This document shows positions 5,845 through 6,082 of a stretch of 6,082 nucleotides of DNA, piece after piece. Position 1 is the first letter of the stretch. The number at the start of each line of letters is the position of its first letter. The notes below the pieces were generated by a model. That model was not told the DNA's origin, ran no database searches, and worked only from the letters and a program-made list of their open reading frames with translations. A program made the position numbers and the translations under genes. This DNA comes from Gammaproteobacteria bacterium (GTDB lineage: Bacteria > Pseudomonadota > Gammaproteobacteria > HK1): positions 1 through 6,082 of the forward strand of contig JAGRHX010000652.1 of NCBI GenBank assembly GCA_020444775.1, given 5' to 3'.

Positions 5845-5850
5845 AGTCCC

Positions 5851-6082
5851 ATGTTCGCAAGACGTATCGCAACCCTGTTTCTGGCCGCGAGCACACTGAT
5901 CGGTGCTGGCGCGGTCTCTGCCATGGACCACGCCAAGAAGGATCACGCCGAGAAGGATCACGCCAAGAAAATGGATATCGTCGACACCGCGGTCGATGCC
6001 GGCTCATTCAACACCCTGGTGACCGCCGTCAAGGCGGCCGGTCTGGTCGACACCTTGAAGGGCCCGGGCCCGTTCACGGTGT
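5851..6082 (+). CDS. Secreted fasciclin (FAS1) domain protein, N-terminal fragment
   Basis: The first 77 codons are present and the gene continues off the right edge. Residues 1-24 are a signal peptide: MFARR, a hydrophobic core, then Val-Ser-Ala at 22-24 as the likely cleavage site. Residues 26-40 are three copies of a charged pentapeptide ([15 protein letters not shown]). From residue 42 the sequence [20 protein letters not shown] followed by [16 protein letters not shown] matches the start of the fasciclin/beta-Ig-H3 (FAS1) domain: the first conserved helix, then the L-GpGPFTVFAPtd motif that is cut at the edge. Bacterial single-FAS1 proteins of this kind are secreted or periplasmic, and some are involved in adhesion; a specific partner cannot be read here. 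The start is supported by a strong ribosome binding site. It is divergent from the beta-helix gene, with 591 nt between them, so it has its own promoter. Confidence 0.93.
   Translation, partial: MFARRIATLFLAASTLIGAGAVSAMDHAKKDHAEKDHAKKMDIVDTAVDAGSFNTLVTAVKAAGLVDTLKGPGPFTV
5926..5970 (+). repeat. Three 15-bp in-frame tandem repeats in the FAS1 gene
   Basis: Units at 5926-5940, 5941-5955 and 5956-5970 encode [10 protein letters not shown] and DHAKK. They differ at a few bases: the first Asp codon is GAC rather than GAT, the middle unit has Glu, and the last Lys is AAA. The copies therefore look related by duplication. They form a His- and Lys-rich linker between signal peptide and FAS1 domain. 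Confidence 0.85.

Larger units (their letters stand above)
5260..5850. other. Long divergent intergenic region without a supportable gene
   Basis: These 591 nt separate the minus-strand beta-helix gene from the plus-strand FAS1 gene and must hold both promoters. Open frames of up to about 124 codons exist on the minus strand (5421-5795) and 111 codons on the plus strand (5235-5570), but their translations show no recognisable domain, no good ribosome binding site and unlikely residue composition. I did not find a convincing sigma-70 or ECF promoter. Visible structure includes dyads at 5513-5533, 5528-5553 and 5797-5813, and CCATACTG occurring at 5321-5328 and 5401-5408, exactly 80 bp apart. 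A small RNA or a decayed gene cannot be excluded. Confidence 0.55.

Overview
The window reads as high-GC chromosomal DNA from a proteobacterium. The evidence is the DUF1127 protein, the proteobacterial style of the SARP-like regulator, the MarC and CPA2 membrane proteins, and clear Shine-Dalgarno sequences at several starts. I cannot name a genus. Seven protein-coding genes are supported, two of them cut by the window edges. I found no rRNA, tRNA, CRISPR array, insertion sequence or phage gene.

Left part (1-1572, very GC-rich): the N-terminus of a SARP/AfsR-type transcriptional regulator runs leftward off the window (1-256, minus). It is divergent from a plus-strand pair: a DUF1127 protein with an unusually long N-terminus (414-806) and, 25 nt downstream, a MarC-family integral membrane protein (832-1572). 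The 157-nt divergent gap holds a GC-rich hairpin in the leader of the DUF1127 gene. The MarC gene converges on the next gene, and a perfect 10-bp inverted repeat sits at the junction.

Middle part (1600-5259, all minus strand, transcribed right to left): first an exported right-handed beta-helix protein with a signal peptide (5259-3961), then a polytopic membrane protein of unknown function (3875-2901, possibly starting at 3944), then a CPA2-type monovalent cation:proton antiporter that has only the membrane domain (2769-1600). The order and spacing fit a cell-envelope operon, but nothing in the sequence proves that the three act together. Base composition changes inside the antiporter gene, from about 56% GC in mid-gene to about 70% GC near its 3' end.

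Right part (5260-6082): a 591-nt stretch with no supportable gene contains several inverted repeats, including a CGAACA/TGTTCG dyad just upstream of the last gene. That gene (5851 onward, plus) encodes a secreted fasciclin (FAS1) domain protein. A three-copy Asp-His-Ala-(Lys/Glu)-Lys linker separates its signal peptide from the FAS1 domain, and the gene runs off the window.

No convincing new defence, mobile or biosynthetic system is visible. The points most worth a second look are the beta-helix/orphan membrane protein/antiporter cluster, the long DUF1127 protein next to MarC, the charged repeat linker of the FAS1 protein, and the dyads in the long intergenic region.
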